Part shown: positions 59,570 to 64,000 of the stretch, piece by piece
How positions within the stretch are numbered: position 1 is the stretch's first letter
Layout: each line of letters opens with the position of its first letter
Source of the DNA: Paraphoma chrysanthemicola
Taxonomy: Eukaryota > Ascomycota > Dothideomycetes > Pleosporales > Phaeosphaeriaceae
Length of the DNA: 64,000 nt
NCBI GenBank assembly: GCA_020744225.1
Contig: JAGMWG010000001.1
Span: 1,674,001 to 1,738,000, forward strand
Reading direction: 5' to 3'
Notes under the pieces: generated by a model
Database searches by the model: none
Told to the model about the DNA's origin: nothing
The model's input: the letters and a program-made list of their open reading frames with translations, nothing else
Program-made: the position numbers and the translations under genes

Positions 59570-61151
59570 TTACTGTACGATCTTCCCGATGCTTGGAGTC
59601 TGGACACCAGGCTTCTCGGTATGCCCGGCAATTTCGAGCACACTGGTGGAGCTCTCGTTGCCTCCCTGTACACTCATACCAAGAGCGCGCCGCGCAAGCT
59701 CCTTCTGGCCGTTGGCCGCCTGATCGATTGGAGAAGTTGTACTGCTATTGCCGTTCGTGCCCGAGTCATCGACAGCCGGTTGCAACCACTTCACACTCGT
59801 GCAACGTGTCACTAACCGTTGCGTGGTCTCGTCCACGGGCGCGAAGTGGGTGCCGCTTGTGACCAGAAGGTGGAGCAGTCTCAAAAGCTCTTCCCGCTTA
59901 TAATGTGGAGGTTTGCTGATCTGGCTGTGCATCAAGATCGGGTGTAGGACACGAAGGTAAGTGTGCCGTAGGGCATTTGCGGCAGGCGAGTCGTGGGGCA
60001 AATCGATGAGATTACGGAGGATAACATCAACAAGTACGTGCAAGTCGTTGGTGTAAAAGTACTCGGCCGTGGACGCGTTGCCGAATAACAGGTAAAGCAG
60101 CTTGAGAATCAGCAACTGCAGCGAGGTCTCGGACTCGCGGTTGAGTAACAGAATCAAGTTGCAGCCAAAAGTCTTATATGTCATGCCATGGGTCGATATG
60201 GCTTTGATGACTCGGTTTGTGACTCCACGCCGGCCATCGGTATACTGTGTAGTGGAGGCGACCAGGTATTGCTCGTTGAGGACCAACTATCGCACAGTCA
60301 GCTGCGCAGCGCACTCGAGATGTGTAGTTTACTTACCAATACGCGAATAACAGGGTAGTGGTAAGGGTCGTCTGCGTCGTTGGAGGCGCCTTCAATGATG
60401 TCGAGCAGGTAGAGGATGAAGTTGTCGTTGACAGCCACTGTGAGAAAACAGTCAGCACTACACAACAACCAAGAGCAAGTTCTCAATCTAACTCCGTGCA
60501 CATACTGAAGTCTTCCCAGGACAGACGCTGGACGCGCGACGACTCGTAGAGCAGCTCAAGTAGCATCTGATGGAGCTTCGTGTCCTCCTGGACGGTGCTC
60601 GTTTGCACCAGCTCGACCAACCGCGGAAACGTGCTCTCGGACTGCATCATCTCGAAGATAACGTCGTCATTACTGTGGCGGCCATCGTACAGGAGAAAGG
60701 CGGCGACGATGTGAAGCGTCGGGTTGTCCTCTTCCTAGTCCTCGATCAGCCTTGAACCGGCATTCGCACGTGCAGGCTTCATACCTGTAGCAGACAGTAT
60801 ATGATTTGTCGCCGCACATAGTCTTTGTGGGCGACATAGAGGTCACCTTCCAGCAAGCGGAAGATGCATTTCGCGACGCTGTAGTCGGTTTGGAGGTACT
60901 CGGCTGCTCGTCGTCAGTGACGAGGTCGGTGGCTACTGGGGGCGACATACCCTTGTAGCTAGTAGTGACGTTGAGGAAAGAGCGCAGCGAGTTGTCGATG
61001 ATCTCGTGCTCCTGGCAGCGCGTCGACACGATGTCGTCTAGCTCTATGTCGCTGGTTAGCTCTCGTGGACACGCGTGGTGGGGTTGCATGCACTCTCACC
61101 ATCCCAGAACTGCTGCTCATTATCGAGGTTGTACGACACCTCAAATGCCAT
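59570..61151 (-). CDS. Ldb17/SPIN90-like actin patch regulator
   Basis: Regulator of Arp2/3-dependent actin at endocytic sites (yeast Ldb17, animal SPIN90). Introns at 61044-61099, 60904-60950, 60735-60784, 60438-60505 and 60287-60336 give 437 codons (436 aa) from ATG 61151. The helical leucine-rich domain fills most of the protein: LDDIVSTRCQEHEIIDNSL, DYVRRQIIYCLLQ, HQMLLELLYESSRVQRLSWE, VNDNFILYLLDIIEG. The most conserved block is NEQYLVASTTQYTD, KTFGCNLILLLNRE, SLQLLILKLLYLLF and EYFYTNDLHVLVDVILRNL, then LRHTYLRVLHPIL. The last ~90 residues are disordered (SSTTSPIDQ) and no SH3 domain or clear proline motif is present, as in fungal members. Confidence 0.88.
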
Positions 61152-64000
61152 ATCTGAGTCGCGGGGCAAGTATCAAATTCATCCTCTCGAGCGGCGCACG
61201 TCTCGAGAAGTCGCGGGCATGGCACGATGTCCCGTTGGTGTGAAGTTGTTCGCATCAACACCCCGAGCCACTTGCCGAAATTCCGCCGGCGTCGTGCGTC
61301 ACTTCTCTGCTTTGGGCGTGACCCACTGAGTTCCTTGCAATCAACCATGCCCAGTCAGCAACACCACTTCTCTTGATGGTCCACATCTTCCACATCGTCT
61401 TACGACTCTTGCACCAGCCGCAAGTACTTCAATGTGCTGGCAGCTCAACGCGACATCTCCTTCACCATACTCGTACCAGCTTGGCTATCTCACAGGTGTC
61501 CACCATTTCAGTTACTGCTAATGTGTAGGGTCCTGAACTTGACCAAAAAGTTGAAACCCTTGACCTAGTACAACACAATTTCCCCTGTCGAAGACGTCAC
61601 ATCTTATCCCATAAATCTCGTGTCTACGCAACCCTGACCCCATTCATGCTTTCCATGTTCAGCTTGAACTTCTATGAGTATTCTTCCGGAGAATACACAC
61701 TTCCCGTCTCCTTGATTTTCATCGCCATGGTGGCAACTGCATATGACACCCAGGACAGTGCTACGTGCTGCTCCTGGACAATGTCTTGCGCCACCGTCGA
61801 GTGGTAGATAATGCATCCTGGTCTAGGTCCTGCTATCGCTCAGGTCTGTATATATCGACGTTAGCTCCGAAAAAGGTGGGATATCGACGCATGTGATACA
61901 TAGGACCGAATCCCGTGTAGTTAAAAAAACGGGCTGAGCTCCATCAGCCCACCGCCATGAGATATCATCGTCTCTGCGAGGCACACCGCGAGACAGTAGG
62001 AAGAGCAAGATATCGGCGTAGTCCTTCGTTGATGGCATGTTGGGGGTATCGCATTAATTTTTAGTTTCCAAAGTTCGGGTCTTCTAGTCCGAGTTCTCCC
62101 TCTTCATCTCGAATATTCTGCCATGGGTGCGGGTGTCGAGCGAGACATAAGAACACCTAATTCATTACAACAGAAAGGGTGTCTCTGTCGCTGAAGAACA
62201 TATTGGGCAGCTGACCGCTGGGCGTTCTCTCGCCTTCTATCACTTCCGCTAGCTCGACAAGGTCGTATCTGCTCTTTCCTTCAGTTTTTATTCGGACAAA
62301 CTCCCCTTATCTGTTTCGCGACGCAGGGTTCGATCAATTCTGTGCTTGTTAAAGTCTCCATTAGCTCACAACCACTGCAAAACTTCCTGTCGCCGATCAC
62401 GAAGCTCTTCTTGCCTAGTCTCATCGTCATCTCTCCTCTTATGCGAGTTATTGAATGCCTCCATGCACTCTCATCTAAGTGGCACTCCTCCCAACAGGCG
62501 CCGAGTGGAGTGATTCGCCAAAGATGCGCCTTGAAGATGTATCCAATGTTTGCGTATTCAATCATTATTAACTCAACAGTCCAGCCACCATACTCACTTA
62601 ATCGTTAGACAACGACCTAAAACTCACCTCCACACCATTGCATTCAACCCTCTCTTTTACCCTCTCAATAAGCCTCCCAAATATTCTCTGGATTCGTAAC
62701 CGGCTTTTCCGCAGCCACACGCACATCCAGTTCTCTCCCCTTCCTCCACTCCGCACCATAGCTGTTGATCACCCCACTTACGTCTAATTATTGGTACCAT
62801 ACTCCTCCCTAACGGCCTGGCGCCAAACTTATCCAGCTCGGCTCCCAAGACGAACTGCACGATTCGTGTAGTAGTTGTAACGAAACACGCTCACCGAAGG
62901 AATAGCAGAAAAATGTGGACAAGAATAAGATTATATATGTACTTGGGTTCTGCACAACTTAATAGTCTTTTGCAGTGCCCCGTTACCGAAAGCCAACACT
63001 TCCGCGTCAGCACTGTGAAAGGCAATGCCATGTCTCAGACAACCGTTCAGAAGCTTCAAGTAGTCTCCTTTGCGCTCCGTGAAGTTTGAGCAGGGCGCAA
63101 GATCTTACGGTCATAGAATCCCGTAGTGTCTTGAAGATGTGAATTGCACTGGCCAGTGGTATACGCTATGTCGAACGGATAGCAAGCTGCGACCGCAACG
63201 CATCTCGTACGGTGGACGTGCGCTGTCGCCGACATGAAGTTACCCAGGCAAAATTGTATACCACAGTGCGTGCAAATATTGCAGAGAATGCTCCATCCAC
63301 ACAACCTGATAGTCCCTCTCCAGCCCGTCACCCTTTGTTCGCCATGCAAAATCACTCACCTCCATCACACAATATTCCAACATTCCCAACAACCTGCCAG
63401 CAGTTCTGTTCCCGCCCCGCCCTCCGTTCTCCAGCTCGTTCGCTCGTGCCCCTCCTGCCCCTCCTTCATCACCCCGCCCTCCCTTACCCCTCCAAACCAC
63501 TTCTTTGCCCCTCCAAATACCTCTTCTACCCCTCCATTGCCCCTCGATGCCCCTCCTCGCCCCTTTGCCCCTCAAATAGCTCCGTGATCGATGGTAGGCG
63601 GCAACTTGCCGGATTGGGCAATGTGCGGTTGAGCCTCATGATAGCGCGTGCAGTGGTGTTGAAAAGTTCTACACCCAACATTTTCAAGGTTTGCAGCGGC
63701 ACATGAGGGATATAGTTTAAGATTGTTGTTTTTCTAATGTAAACTAAGCCGTCACTGTAGTTCGCGCCAAAAATATGTTCTTCCACGGTCATGCTGAGAT
63801 GCATCCAAAATGTATAGCAGAGCATGCAATTAGTGGACTGCGCACACATAACGCACACATACACAAAATTATTGAGCAGTTATCATTATAGGTAACATAT
63901 ACACACAATCATCGCATCCGGTCAGTACATCAGCAAAAAATACACCCGCAATGCTCTTTTAGTCTTCACTCTGTTGCACTCCTCAAATTACATCGTCTCC
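61152..64000. other. Gene-poor right end
   Basis: About 2.8 kb with no gene I can support. It includes the pyrimidine-rich tract at 63430-63590. The last 200 bp are AT-rich, with ACAC/CACACAT stretches but no telomere-type array. Confidence 0.45.
63430..63590 (+). repeat. CCCCTCC-rich pyrimidine tract
   Basis: Irregular reiteration of CCCCTCC-type units (a dozen or so in about 160 bp). The minus strand is correspondingly G-rich (GGAGGGG) and could adopt quadruplex or triplex structure. Units are unevenly spaced, so it is not a simple tandem array. Confidence 0.55.

Noticed and set aside
1..64000. CRISPR arrays, bacterial operons, rRNA genes, intact transposons
   Set aside because: Looked for and not seen. 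Introns and gene content are fungal nuclear. No terminal inverted repeats, reverse transcriptase or transposase motifs were recognised.

Overview
The window is nuclear DNA of a filamentous ascomycete (Pezizomycotina). Genes are split by short introns (about 44-76 nt) with GTAWGT-type donors, CTAAC/CTGAC branch sites and YAG acceptors. The content is typical: a HET-domain gene, an ankyrin-repeat kinase, a siderophore-type MFS carrier, a Tim17-family complex I subunit, an ASPM-like CH/IQ protein and an Ldb17/SPIN90 protein. A Dothideomycete is my inference from style and content; nothing in the window proves it. Exon-intron models were built by hand from splice signals and reading frame, and each intact multi-exon model sums to a whole number of codons.

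Layout: 0.4-5.6 kb kinase-ankyrin gene; 6.7-9.5 kb secreted subtilisin with PA domain; 10.8-15.0 kb a decayed island with remnants of a ubiquitin-specific-protease-like gene and two oppositely oriented GIY-YIG-like relics; 16.0 kb a tRNA-Asp(GUC) gene interrupted twice; 17.2-26.1 kb housekeeping block (tubulin cofactor C, complex I B14.7-like subunit, Ubp2-like deubiquitinase, RPAP1-like protein); 26.4-34.0 kb accessory block (frameshifted HET gene, kinase with a novel C-terminal part, CorA-like membrane protein); 35.2-37.5 kb siderophore transporter with a GATA-type site upstream; 39.3-44.7 kb cytochrome b5-acyl-CoA dehydrogenase and ASPM-like protein; 45.1-46.9 kb tandem array of four tiny single-pass membrane proteins sharing a DQPW motif; 48.9 kb ubiquitin-like/AN1 protein; 54.2 kb monocarboxylate-type MFS carrier; 59.6 kb Ldb17/SPIN90. 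Long gene-poor stretches lie at 46.9-48.9, 49.5-54.2, 55.9-59.6 and 61.2-64.0 kb.

The most unusual signal is the tRNA-Asp gene on the minus strand at 15965-16108. Removing a 16-nt insert at the canonical 37/38 position and a 56-nt insert in the D arm leaves a well-formed 72-nt tRNA with GUC at positions 34-36. The 56-nt insert starts GTAAGT, carries CACTGAC 11 nt before its end and finishes in AACAG, exactly like the spliceosomal introns of neighbouring protein genes. The second is the DQPW mini-family, which I cannot assign to any known family. The decayed island and the HET gene carry stops and frameshifts; part may be mutation of the C-to-T kind, and part (two shifts in five-T runs) could be assembly error.
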